Positions 8,022 through 18,570 of a DNA stretch of 64,000 nt are shown piece by piece; the first letter of the stretch is position 1; each line of letters begins with the position of its first letter. Origin of the DNA: Bacteroidota bacterium. Lineage in GTDB: Bacteria; Bacteroidota; Bacteroidia; Flavobacteriales_D; Crocinitomicaceae. Location: NCBI GenBank assembly GCA_024280155.1, contig JAJRQQ010000106.1:62001-126000 (forward strand), written 5' to 3'. Made by a program: the position numbers and the translations under genes. The notes beneath the pieces were generated by a model. That model saw nothing but the letters and a program-made list of their open reading frames with translations, was not told where the DNA came from and did not search any database.

Positions 8022-10164
8022 TTAATCCAACACCATTTCTAAATTTATTTGTCGTTTAGGAACAGAAACATCTTGAATTCTGACTTTCACTTTATCACCA
8101 AAGTTATATTCTTTCTTTTTACGATTACCAACCACTGCAAACTTATCAGCATCAAATCGATAACGATCTCCAGGAATATCTTGCATTGGAATTAATCCTT
8201 CACATTGATTATCGTCCATTTTTACAAAAATTCCAAACTCTGCAACACCAGAAATGGTTCCATTAAATTCTTTTCCCACTTTATCTACAACAAATAAGGT
8301 TTGAAAATATTTAGTACTTTCCCTTTCTGCTTCCACCGCTTTTCGTTCCATGCGTGAAATTCGTTTACAAACGTCATTCAATTCAGAACCGTAACGGTGC
8401 TTTTGATGCGTTAATTCTTCTTGTAAAATACGGTGAACAACCAAATCAGCATATCGACGAATTGGTGAAGTAAAATGTGTGTAATGTGTAAAACCTAATC
8501 CATAATGACCAATATTATCTGTTTCATAAGTTGCTTTTGCCATCGAACGAATTGCCATGGATTGAATCAAAGAAAATTCATTTTTATAGCGAACATCTGC
8601 TAATAAAGCATTGATGTTTTTTGAAATTTGATGTGGATCAGTTACGTCGATATCGTACCCAAACTTTCGAATAAAAAGGTTGAATAATTCAATTTTTTCA
8701 GGATTTGGGTGGTCATGACAACGGTAGACAAATGGAATTTTATTCGTTCCTTTTTTTTGTTTTGAAACAAAAGTTGCCACCAATCGATTCGCTAAAAGCA
8801 TGTATTCTTCAATCAATTTATGGGCATCTTTTGATGTTTTAATCACCACCTCAACAGGAGTGCCTTCTTCATCTAATCGAAAACGAACCTCTTCACTTTC
8901 AATATTCATTGCACCGTTATCTAAACGTTTTTTTCGCAAAATCTTAGCGATTTTATCTAAAATATGGATTTCTTCGTAGTAATCTGAACCATCATTTTCT
9001 TTCGTTTCAATAATTTCTTGTGCTTCTTCATAAGTAAATCTTCGGTTAGAATGAATCACTGTTTTACCAAACCACTCATTGTAAATTTTACCTTTCTCAT
9101 CCATTTCAAAAACAGCGGAAAATGTAAATTTATCTTCATCAGGTCGTAAAGAACAGACAAGGTTAGACAATTGCTCGGGCAACATTGGAATAACTCGATC
9201 AACCAAATAAACAGAATTAGAACGTTTTAATGCTTCAACATCCATTGGTGAATCGGGTTGAACATAATGGCTGACATCAGCAATATGGATTCCAACTTCA
9301 ATGTGTCCATTTTCTAAAGATTTAAAAGAAATTGCATCGTCAAAATCTTTTGCATCAAGTGGGTCAATTGTAAATGTATCCACTTCTCTAAAATCTCTTC
9401 TTTTCTGTATTTCTTTCGGGTCAAGTTTTAAATGAATTTTTTCAGCCTCAGAAAGAACATCATAAGGAAATTTATAATCCAAACCTTGATTAATTCAAAT
9501 GCTTAACATTTCAATATCATTTCCACCAGAGTTTCCTAAAACTTCAATTATTTTACTAAGGACTTTGTGCAGATTTAGGCCATACAGTGATTTCAGCAAT
9601 CGCCTTATCTCCTTCTTTTGCCCCTTTTAATTTTTCTTTTTGAATAAAAATATCCGTTCCAACCCTTGGGTTATCAGGAATTAAAAAAGCATAATTATCA
9701 TGCATTTGTATGGTTCCAACAAATTGTGAACGTTCCCTTTCGATTACCTCAAGAACAACACCTTCCGGTCTTTTTTTTCCTTGTTTAGTAATTTGTATCT
9801 TAACTAAATCTCCTCCAATTGCTTGATTTATTGAATGCGGAGGAATAAATATATCCTCAACCTCTGGGTCATTTACAACCACAAATCCAGCTTTTCTGGC
9901 GGTCATTTGAATAATTCTTTCTAAAAAAGACTCGTTATGATTCAATTGATAAATGTTATATCCTGCTTTTTTAAGAATTTCTTTTTTAGATAAATCTTCT
10001 AAAATAGAATACACCAATTTACGAATAGCAGACTCTTTTACGTTTATCATCGCGCAAACTTGTTTGTGATTTAAAGTGCTATCAGGATTTTCTTTAAATA
10101 CTTTACGAATTATATGTGCTAAACTGTGTGTTAGCTTTTTGTTTGATTTTTTTCTTTTTGACAT
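8022..10164 (-). pseudogene. rnr: Ribonuclease R, interrupted by frameshift and in-frame stop
   Basis: The N-terminal part (start ATG at 10164, MSKRKKSNKK) carries a helix-turn-helix-like region and cold-shock/OB domains. The C-terminal part (8022-9482) carries the RNB catalytic domain, with the Asp cluster DPLDAKDFDD, and a C-terminal S1 domain (FNGTISGVAEFGIFVKM). Between them the expected linker is readable as IEVLGNSGGNDIEMLS, but the frame is lost at 9555-9559 (CCTTAGT where CCTTTAGGT would be normal) and a TGA sits in frame at 9495-9497. Together about 710 codons, normal for RNase R, a 3'-5' exoribonuclease in RNA quality control. As written it yields no full enzyme; two lesions in a 65-base stretch could be poor consensus. 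Confidence 0.9.
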
Positions 10165-10169
10165 TATTG

Positions 10170-10177
10170 CGAAGATA
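10170..10177 (-). promoter_or_regulatory. -7 box of rnr, five bases before its start
   Basis: Minus-strand TATCTTCG is followed by five bases and the rnr ATG at 10164. It is a variant of TAnnTTTG; the same variant precedes the DUF6427 gene at 22136. The spacing implies a leaderless or nearly leaderless transcript. Confidence 0.4.
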
Positions 10178-10188
10178 CGAAGAAATAA

Positions 10189-10219
10189 TTGATGAAATTC
10201 ATTGATAATGATAACTTTG
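10189..10219 (+). promoter_or_regulatory. Predicted ferritin promoter
   Basis: TTG at 10189-10191, 20-base spacer, TAACTTTG at 10212-10219, then 15 bases to the ferritin ATG at 10235. Lies back to back with the rnr -7 box in a 70-base divergent region. Confidence 0.6.
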
Positions 10220-10234
10220 TATAAAACAATTATT

Positions 10235-10750
10235 ATGAATACAAGAGTTGAAAAAGCATTGAACAATCAAATAGAAAAAGAAGCATTTTCTTCACAATTT
10301 TACTTAGCAATGGCTTCTTGGGCTGAAAATCAAGGATTAAACGGTACATCTAAGTTTTTATATGAGCATTCTGATGAGGAAAGATTTCACATGTTGAAGT
10401 TGGTGAAATTTGTCAATGAACGTGGTGGAAAAGCAATAATTCCTGCTATAGGATTACCTCAAAACAATTTCGATGGAATAGCAGATGTGTTTCAGAAATT
10501 GTTAGATCATGAATTAATCGTAACAGATAGTATTAATGAATTGGTAGATATTTGTTTGCAAGAAAAAGATTATACAACACATAATTTCATTCAATGGTAT
10601 GTTTCGGAACAACTGGAAGAAGAAGCACTTGCGCGTACAATTATGGATAAAATAAAATTGATTGGGAATGATAAAGGTGGACTTTATTTATTCGATAGAG
10701 ATTTAGAAAATTCAAGTATTCAAGTAAGTAATCCAAATGCAACGGTATAA
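10235..10750 (+). CDS. ftnA: Bacterial non-heme ferritin
   Basis: 171 residues from ATG 10235; an upstream in-frame ATG at 10202 overlaps the promoter and is rejected. Four-helix-bundle iron-storage protein that oxidises Fe(II) and stores it in a 24-mer shell. Ferroxidase ligands are visible as E16 (EKEAFSSQFY), E49 and H52 (DEERFHML) and the later WYVSEQLEEE helix. The closing segment GGLYLFDRDL is typical of the FtnA family. Transcribed divergently from rnr. Confidence 0.93.
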   Translation: MNTRVEKALNNQIEKEAFSSQFYLAMASWAENQGLNGTSKFLYEHSDEERFHMLKLVKFVNERGGKAIIPAIGLPQNNFDGIADVFQKLLDHELIVTDSINELVDICLQEKDYTTHNFIQWYVSEQLEEEALARTIMDKIKLIGNDKGGLYLFDRDLENSSIQVSNPNATV

Positions 10751-10762
10751 AGTATGAATTAA

Positions 10763-13700
10763 ATGAAATTTCTTCTCCTACTTCTATCTTTATCTTTATT
10801 CCTCACAGTTAATAGTCAAACAAGGTTTAATTTTAAAAATTACACCATCAGTGATGGTTTATCACAAAGTTCAATTACAACCATTCTTCAAGATGATTTG
10901 AATGGATTATGGGTGGGAACACAAGATGGATTAAATCGATTTGATGGTAAATCTTTTGAAAATTTAACCTCAGATAATACAGAGGGCATTTATAGTGATT
11001 ATATTCTTTGCTCAATAAAAGACAATGAGGGAAATTTATATTTTGGAACAAATAAGGGGTTGTTGGTTTACGATTTCACAAATGATGTTTTTCGCTCTTA
11101 TTTTATTTCTGAAAGTCATTCTTTTACAAAAATAAATAGTATTTCAAAAGATACTAAAGGAGATATTTGGGTTTCTGTCAGTGATATAGGGGTTTATAAA
11201 TTTAACAGAAAAGAAGCTAAATTTTATTCTTATTCTTCAAAAATACCGTTTTTTAAAATTAAAGAAATTGAAATTTCCCAGGAAGATGAATTGATTGCTA
11301 TTACAGAAAATGATGAGATAATCTTATTTGATATAACTTCAGATAAATTGATAAAAACAAATCATTTAGGAAAAATCACGCTCAATTCTATTTCCTTTTT
11401 TAACGGTAAAACGTACATATCAAGTAATAATGGTGTTTTCGGTTTACATTTACCCAGTTTAGCAATTCAGCCCCTATTTAAATCTTTGTTTAAAAAATAC
11501 GGGAATCAAAATATTTCAGATGTTTATTATGAAAACAATTTTGGTTGGATTTTTTGTACCAAAAAGAATGGTATTTTCTTTCTTATGAACGATGATGGTT
11601 TACACCATTGTACAGAAGATCTTTTTCAAAAAAATGCGTTACTTTTTAATGAAATTAATTCAATTTCAAAAGATAATTCAGGAACTTTTTGGTTGGCAAC
11701 TCAAAGAGGACTTTCAAGTTTTAATCCTCTGCAACAAGGGTTTTTAGGTGTTGGTGCAAGTGGTGAAAAAGAAAAAGGCATCCCTTCTCCAGGAGTTTGG
11801 AGTTTTAGCGAAACAAAGGATGCAAAGCACCTTTTTATAGGTACAGATTATGCTGTTACAAAACTAAATAATAAAACGGGTGTTTTTAAATCTTATTTTT
11901 TTCCAAAGGAGCAACAGATGAATCAACAGTGTTGTCTCTTGAGGCAATCACAGAAAAAGAAATTATGGTAGGTTGTGCGAATGGTTTTTTTAAATTAAAC
12001 ATTTTTAATAATAATTATACCTTTTCTTCCCTTCAAAATATTCACCCCTTAAAACACAAAAGAATTTATAAAATAATTCATTGGAAAGACAACCTATACT
12101 GGGCAGCCACAAAGGAAGGTGTCTTTTTATATAACAATAGTGATAAAAGTATTCAGTTTTTTGAACATGATTTGAAGAATAAAAAAGAAACAATTTCTCC
12201 AGGAATTTGTCGATTGGTTTATAAAGATCAATACGATCAAATATGGTTTACAACAAGTTCTGGTGGATTAAATAAATTAATTGAAAAAGAGGGGGAGTTA
12301 AAAATAATTCCATTCCATCAAAATGAAAAAATTAAGCACATATCTTCGGCATATATTACTTCTATTTATAGAGAAAGTAAAGATGTATTTTGGTTTGGAA
12401 CGTCAGGTTATGGCTTGTTAAAATGGAATAAATCTACCCAAAAATCAGAAACATTTAATAAGAAAAATGGTTTACCAAATAATGTTATTTATGGTGTCTT
12501 ACCGGGAAAAATACATTCACTTTGGTTGAGTACAAATAAAGGAATTTCCAACCTTAATACACAAACTAAAACGACTAAAAACTACACAGAATTAGACGGG
12601 TTGATGAGTAATGAGTTTAACCTTGGTGCTTATATGAAGTCCCCAAATGAATATATATATTTCGGTGGAATCTATGGGTATAATTATTTTGATCCAAATA
12701 ATCTAAAAACGACAAATAAAAACATTAATGTTTCTTTTATTAAATTAAAATTAGACAAAGAATGGGTAAAACCAGGAAAAGAAAATTCACCCTTGAAAGC
12801 ACCAATTTTCTTAACCAAAGAACTTTTATTGAATTACAATCAAAGAAGTTTTAGTGTAAAATTTCAAGCCTCAGACATTAGTAATCCTAATATTCTAAAT
12901 TACAAATACCTTCTTGAAGGATCGAATGATGAAGAGATTTTAATAGGTAATGAAAATGAAATTCATTTTAGTTCACTTTCTCACGGTGAGTATGTTTTAA
13001 AAGTATATGCTCGATTAGGAGAAGGGGAGTGGAGTAAATATCCAGCAAAATTAAAAATTATTATAAAACCTCCTTTTTGGTCAACTTGGTGGTTTAGAAT
13101 TGTAAGCGGTCTATTTTTTGCCGGAATGGTTTATTTGTATTTCAAAAAAAGAGTAGATGATGCTCGAAAAGACCAATTGCGTTTAGAAATGAAAATCAAT
13201 GAACGTACACGTGAGATAAAAAAACAAAACAAAAAAATTGAGCAACAAAAGAAAAAATTAGAACTCGAAAGAAATACGGTTATTAAACAGCAAAAAGAAC
13301 TTCAAAAAGAAAAAGATAAAACAGAACGACTTCTAAAAAACATTATTCCAGAATCTTTTGGAAAAGAACTTAAAAATAGAGGAAAGGTTAGCGCAAGATC
13401 TTATGATAAAGTATCTATTCTTTTTACTGATTTTGTTGGTTTTTCAAAGATATCAACTCAAATGAAGCCAGAAGAGTTGGTAAAAAAATTAGATGTTTAT
13501 GTTACCAAATTTGATGAAATAATCATTAAAAACAATCTCGAAAAAATTAAAACTATAGGTGACGCATATATGGCGGCAGGTGGTGTTCCTGTGCGAAATA
13601 AAACAAACCCAATAGATACTTGTCTTGCAGCAATTCAAATTCAAGCCTATATGCAAAAACGTAAAAATGATGCGATTGCAAACAATAGCGATTATTGGGA

Positions 13701-14622
13701 GTTGCGTTTAGGTATTAATACAGGAAACGTTACTGCGGGTGTAATTGGTCGTGAACGTCTTGCTTTTGATATTTGGGGGTCGGCAGTAAATACGGCCCAA
13801 AGAATGGAAATGTTGGGTCAACCAGGAAAGGTTACTATTTCTGAGCAAACCTATTATGAAATTGAACCTTATTTTGAGTGTGTTGTTTTAGGAAAAGAAA
13901 AAACGAAAGACAACGAAGATATTAACATGTTTTACGTTAAAGGTATCAAACAAGAGTTATCAATCGGTGGTGAAGGAATAGAACCAAACGAAAAATTTCA
14001 AAAAATTGTAAACCTTCATATATATAGTTCAATTAATTATTATAAAGCTGAGCGAGCAATTATTAATAAATTAACAGCCGAACTTTCTGAAAACCTGCAT
14101 TATCATAGTGTAGCTCACACAAGAGATGTTGTAAAAGCTGTAGAGCGACTTGCAATTGCTGAAGGAGTTACAGATGAAGGTTTATTTTTATTAAAATCTG
14201 CTGCTTCTTATCATGATGCAGGTTTTGTTGAACAGTATGAGAAAAATGAAAAAATTGGTGCGAGTATGGCACAAGAGATATTACCAAAATTTGGTTATAC
14301 ACAAGAACATATTGACCGAATAAAAGAACTTATTTATGTTACAGAAATTCCGCATCACCCCAAAAACCAATTGGAGGAGATTATTTGTGATGCCGATTTA
14401 GATTATTTAGGAAGAGATGATTTTCATAAAATTGCCGGTAAATTATGCAAAGAATTAATAGAACACGGGAAAATTGATCACCCAAAACAATGGGATGAAA
14501 TTCAAGTATATTTCTTAAAGCAACACCGTTATTTTACAAAAACAGCCATTGATTCACGCAGAAAAAAGAAGGTTAAAAATATGAAAGAAGTAATTGATCG
14601 ACTGGAAAAAAATGAGTATTAG
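10763..14622 (+). pseudogene. Propeller sensor - adenylyl cyclase - HD domain fusion, frameshifted
   Basis: Frame 1 (10763-11971) has a signal peptide (MKFLLLLLSLSLFLTVNSQ) and Reg_prop-type propeller blades (ISDGLSQSSITTILQD, GLWVGTQDGLNRFDG). Frame 2, to 14622, continues the propeller, then a Y_Y_Y domain, one transmembrane helix (near 13080-13140), a Lys/Glu coiled coil, a class III cyclase domain and a C-terminal HD domain. Cyclase residues are intact: both metal Asps (LFTDFVGF, IGDAYMA), the adenine-selecting Lys and Asp (KIKTIGD, FDIWGSAVN) and the transition-state Asn/Arg (NTAQRME). HD residues H, HD and D are in HSVAHT, YHDAGF and CDADLDYLG. The frames join if the T-run at 11896-11902 had eight T. 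About 1287 residues when joined. Confidence 0.88.
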
Positions 14623-14634
14623 AAGTTGAAGTTA

Positions 14635-15333
14635 TTACCCGAACGGATTAAATTCTTCTCTAGGTTTTATCTCATTTATCGTTCCGTCCTCTACACGTAA
14701 AATTCTTCCAGGAAACTTCTCTACCATATTCATATCGTGAGTAGCCATTAATATTGCCGCTTTTTCTTCTTTTGAAACAGCCACTAATAGTTGCATAATT
14801 TCTTCAGAAGTTTCAGGGTCAAGGTTTCCTGTTGGTTCATCAGCAAGAATGAGTTGGGGTTTATTAATCAATGCACGAGCAATCGAAATTCTTTGTTGCT
14901 CTCCACCTGATAAAGCAAATGGCATTACATTTATTTTTTGTTCTAAACCAACTAACTGTAACACTTCTTTTGCCCTGCTTTCCATTAATTTTTTATCCTT
15001 CCAACCAGATGCCCCCATCACAAAAAGAAGATTTTTCAAAACACTTCGGTCGGTGAGCAACTGAAAGTCTTGGAAAACAATGCCAATTTTACGGCGCAAC
15101 TTCGGAATATCTTTCTTTTTTAATTTATTTAAATCAAAATCAGCAATAGAACCTGAACCATTGGATAATTTAAGTTCACCATACAATGCTTTAAGTAAAC
15201 TACTCTTACCGGTACCCGTTTTCCCGATGAGGTAAACGAATTCTTGCGATTGTATTTCTAGGTTAATATTTTTCAAAACAGTAGTACCGCTTTGTTGAAT
15301 TTCTCCTGATTTTATTTCGATTACTTTGCTCAC
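14635..15333 (-). CDS. ftsE: Cell-division ABC transporter ATPase FtsE
   Basis: 232 residues. ATPase that works with FtsX at the septum to activate cell-wall amidases. Walker A is GKTGTGKS at residues 37-44, the Q-loop is VFQDFQLL, the signature ALSGGEQQRISIARAL, Walker B LILADEPTGNLD, and the H-loop ATHDMN. Residue pattern and length fit FtsE better than LolD. The partner ftsX is 17 kb away in this window (32498-33388), as is often seen in Bacteroidota. It converges with the cyclase gene 12 bases away. Confidence 0.88.
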   Translation of the reverse strand: MSKVIEIKSGEIQQSGTTVLKNINLEIQSQEFVYLIGKTGTGKSSLLKALYGELKLSNGSGSIADFDLNKLKKKDIPKLRRKIGIVFQDFQLLTDRSVLKNLLFVMGASGWKDKKLMESRAKEVLQLVGLEQKINVMPFALSGGEQQRISIARALINKPQLILADEPTGNLDPETSEEIMQLLVAVSKEEKAAILMATHDMNMVEKFPGRILRVEDGTINEIKPREEFNPFG

Positions 15334-15504
15334 TGAAAATTGTTTATTGTGTAAAGGTGGTAATTCTTAAGCGAGTATTTTCAAGGATACATAAAATAAT
15401 CTTAACATTTTCGCGTTTAAAACTTTTGAAACACCTCTCCAGTTTCCCCTATAAGTAATGTAATTTTATCGATTAAACCATTTTGGGATTAAAAAAGCAG
15501 TTGT

Positions 15505-18500
15505 ATGGAAAGATTTCTTGTCATTCTTATCCTTTTTTGTAGCTCTACTTTATTTGCGCAGACTTCTGACAAATACAACAGTGAATACGAAAATTATTAC
15601 CGTGCAGAAGATTTGTTCGAAAAAGAACAATACGGTTCAGCGCGTAAAGAGTTTAGAATCTTTATCAATGGATTCAACCATCCGAACGACCCAATGTATA
15701 TCAAAGCGCGATATTATGAGGCAATTTCAGCGCTGGAATTGTATAATAACGATGCAATAAAGTTATTAGAAGAGTTCAATCACAAATATCCAGAAAGCAT
15801 TTATAAAACAACCATTTACTTTAAAATAGGTCAGAGTTTTTATTACAAAAGAAAATACAAAGATGCTTTGGTGTGGTTCAATAAACTGTCGTCGCAAGAT
15901 GTTGAAGCGGAAAACAAAGACGAGTTTTTCTTCAAAGTAGGTTATGCAAACTTTAAAACGAAAGACTTTGAAGCTGCAAGAAGTGCTTTCTATGAAGTAA
16001 AAGATGGAGGTTCGCAATACGCTGCTCCATCATTGTATTACTTTTCGCACATTGCCTATCAGAATGAGAAATACCAAACAGCTTTAGATGGTTTTCTAAA
16101 ACTAGAGAATGATGAAAAATTTGGAAAAATTGTTCCTTATTACATTGCGCAAATCTATTATTTGCAAGGAAAATATACAGAGGTTACAGAATATGCAAAA
16201 AAGATAGATGAAAAAGGGTCGATTGTCAATGAAAAAGACATGAACCATTTAATTGGTGATGCTTTCTACCGAACAGGAAAATATAAAGAGTCTGTTCCTT
16301 ACTTAGAAAAATATAATAAAGCCAAACAAACAACACGTGAAGAAGATTATCGATTATGTTATGCGTATTTTAAAAGTGGTGATTACCCAAAAGCAGTAAG
16401 ATTATTCGATCGAGTGAAAAAAGTAAAAGACTCCCTCGGACAAATTGCTTTTTACCACATTGGAGAATCAATGTTGCAACAAGAAAATCTAATGTCAGCT
16501 CGTTCCGCTTTCGCAGGTGCGGCATTTATTGATAAAGATCCAAAAATTCAAGAAGATGCTCTTTACAATTATGCTATTCTATCCTATAAGTTAGACGTAA
16601 ACCCTTATGATGAAGCGGTGGAAGCATTTGAAATGTACTTGAATAAATACCCAAACAGTTCTCGAAAAGAAGATGTTTATCAATATTTGGTGAATGTTTA
16701 TATGACGACCAATAATTATCCAAAAGCTTTGGCTTCGTTAGATAAAATTCCTCAGAAAGACATCCGTTTGAAAACAGCTTATCAGATTATTGTGTTCAAT
16801 CAAGGTGTAGATCATTTTCAGAAATCAAATTTCCCTGCATCCATAAAATCTTTTGAATTAGTGGATAAATATCCTATCAACCCAGAAGTTTCTGGAAAAG
16901 CTGCATTTTGGAAAGCAGATGCTAATTATCGACTCTCAAATTTTGAGACAGCAATTGAAGGTTATCGTTCGTTTACCCTTTTGCCCGGTCAGGATAAATT
17001 GTTAAAATCAGAAGCAAATTACAATGTTGGTTATGCGTATTTAAGAATGGAAGAATGGACCAAATCTACTGAAGCTTTCCGTTTATATGTACAAGATAAT
17101 CCAGAGAATAAACATAAAAAAGCGGATGCATTGCTTCGAATAGCAGATAATTATTTCGTGCAAAGAGAGAATGACCAAGCGATAAAATATTACCAACAAG
17201 TTGTGGACACAAAAGCCGGTTTTGAAGACCAAGCGTTGTTTTATATGGCAAAAACCTATGGTTCCAATGGAAATACATCAAAAAAAATTAAAAAACTGTT
17301 GGTAATTACCAAGAATTATAAAAAATCGAAGTACCTGCAATTATCCATCTATGAAATCGCCGAAAGTTATTTATCCGAAGGAGAACTGGATAACGCAATG
17401 GAGTATTACAAGAAAATTATTTTTGATTACCCTTCTTCGCAATTGGTTGTGGACGCTAAAATGGCGGTAGCGGATATTTATTTCAAGAAAGGCAATTATA
17501 CAAAGGCAGAGAACGACTATAAAGCCATTCTAACAAAATACAGTTCAGATTTAAAAGTTTGTGAACGTTCTGTTTTAGGTATAATTGACGTTTATAAAGC
17601 ATCGCAACAATTGGAAAAAATAGATGTTATTCTTTCGGAATACAGTTGTGCAAATATTTCAGCCGATGAAAAAGAAGGTTTATATTATTTACCTGCTGTT
17701 GAAGCGTATAATGATAGCGCATATCAACAGGCAATTACTTTATTTGATAAATATCTCACAAAATTTCCGAATGGAAAATACAGTAGTGATGTGAAAATAT
17801 TTAGAGCAAACAGTTATTATAAAACAGGTGATGTTCCAAAAGCGGTTGAGCTTTACCGAGGGATATTAGAAGGGGTAAATAACGGTTATACCGAATTAAT
17901 GGCGTCTCGTGTCGCACATTATTTATACACAGAAGAAAATTTTGAGGAAGTGATTGAATATTATAAAACCCTAGAACAAGTAAGCTCAACTCCTTCCGTT
18001 ATTTTTAATGCAAAAATTGGTTTGATGCGTTCTTATTTCTTAACAGAGAATTGGGGAAATTCAGCACTGTATGCAGATAAGGTTTTGGAAAATAAAGAAT
18101 TAAATGGTGACTTAAAGCTGGAAGCAAATTATGCCAAAGGAATGGCGAATTACTACGTGAAAAATTATGATGCTGCGAAAGTTGCACTGGTTTGGGTGTT
18201 TGAAAACACAACAACTGTAAAAGCTGCTGAAGCAAGATATACTTTAGCGGATATATTTTATCAACAAGACTATTTAGATCACGCAAACGATGAAGTTAAA
18301 GCCATTCTAAAACAAAAACCAGCATACAACTTTTGGATCGCAAAAGGATTAATTCTCCGAACAAAGGTTTTAATTAAACAAGATGATTTATTTGAAGCAG
18401 AGCAGAATTTAAAATCAGTTATGGATCACTACCCTGTACAAGATGATGGTATATTGGATGAAGCAAATCAACTGTGGGATGAATTGATGCAATTGAAAAA

Positions 18501-18570
18501 TCAACCGAAAGAAATTGAACCGGAAGAAGAAAATATCATTGAAATTAACGACCAAAACGAAGAAGAATGA
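15505..18570 (+). CDS. Large secreted tetratricopeptide-repeat protein
   Basis: 1021 residues with a signal peptide (MERFLVILILFCSSTLFAQ). The rest is a nearly continuous solenoid of TPR helices (units such as YYRAEDLFEKEQYGSARKEF, IYFKIGQSFYYKRKYKDAL, ALFYMAKTYGSNGNTSKKI) and an acidic tail (EPEEENIIEINDQNEEE). Predicted periplasmic scaffold. The stop overlaps the ATG of the next gene, an outer-membrane barrel, by four bases, so they are translationally coupled. This pairing of a giant TPR protein with a barrel protein is conserved in Flavobacteriales. Function unknown; a role in envelope assembly is inferred from the pair. Confidence 0.85.
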   Translation: MERFLVILILFCSSTLFAQTSDKYNSEYENYYRAEDLFEKEQYGSARKEFRIFINGFNHPNDPMYIKARYYEAISALELYNNDAIKLLEEFNHKYPESIYKTTIYFKIGQSFYYKRKYKDALVWFNKLSSQDVEAENKDEFFFKVGYANFKTKDFEAARSAFYEVKDGGSQYAAPSLYYFSHIAYQNEKYQTALDGFLKLENDEKFGKIVPYYIAQIYYLQGKYTEVTEYAKKIDEKGSIVNEKDMNHLIGDAFYRTGKYKESVPYLEKYNKAKQTTREEDYRLCYAYFKSGDYPKAVRLFDRVKKVKDSLGQIAFYHIGESMLQQENLMSARSAFAGAAFIDKDPKIQEDALYNYAILSYKLDVNPYDEAVEAFEMYLNKYPNSSRKEDVYQYLVNVYMTTNNYPKALASLDKIPQKDIRLKTAYQIIVFNQGVDHFQKSNFPASIKSFELVDKYPINPEVSGKAAFWKADANYRLSNFETAIEGYRSFTLLPGQDKLLKSEANYNVGYAYLRMEEWTKSTEAFRLYVQDNPENKHKKADALLRIADNYFVQRENDQAIKYYQQVVDTKAGFEDQALFYMAKTYGSNGNTSKKIKKLLVITKNYKKSKYLQLSIYEIAESYLSEGELDNAMEYYKKIIFDYPSSQLVVDAKMAVADIYFKKGNYTKAENDYKAILTKYSSDLKVCERSVLGIIDVYKASQQLEKIDVILSEYSCANISADEKEGLYYLPAVEAYNDSAYQQAITLFDKYLTKFPNGKYSSDVKIFRANSYYKTGDVPKAVELYRGILEGVNNGYTELMASRVAHYLYTEENFEEVIEYYKTLEQVSSTPSVIFNAKIGLMRSYFLTENWGNSALYADKVLENKELNGDLKLEANYAKGMANYYVKNYDAAKVALVWVFENTTTVKAAEARYTLADIFYQQDYLDHANDEVKAILKQKPAYNFWIAKGLILRTKVLIKQDDLFEAEQNLKSVMDHYPVQDDGILDEANQLWDELMQLKNQPKEIEPEEENIIEINDQNEEE

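Noticed and set aside
9495-9497. TGA recoding (for example selenocysteine) in rnr
   Set aside because: No Cys or selenocysteine context is known at this linker position, a frameshift lies 60 bases away, and other genes in the window end in TGA normally.
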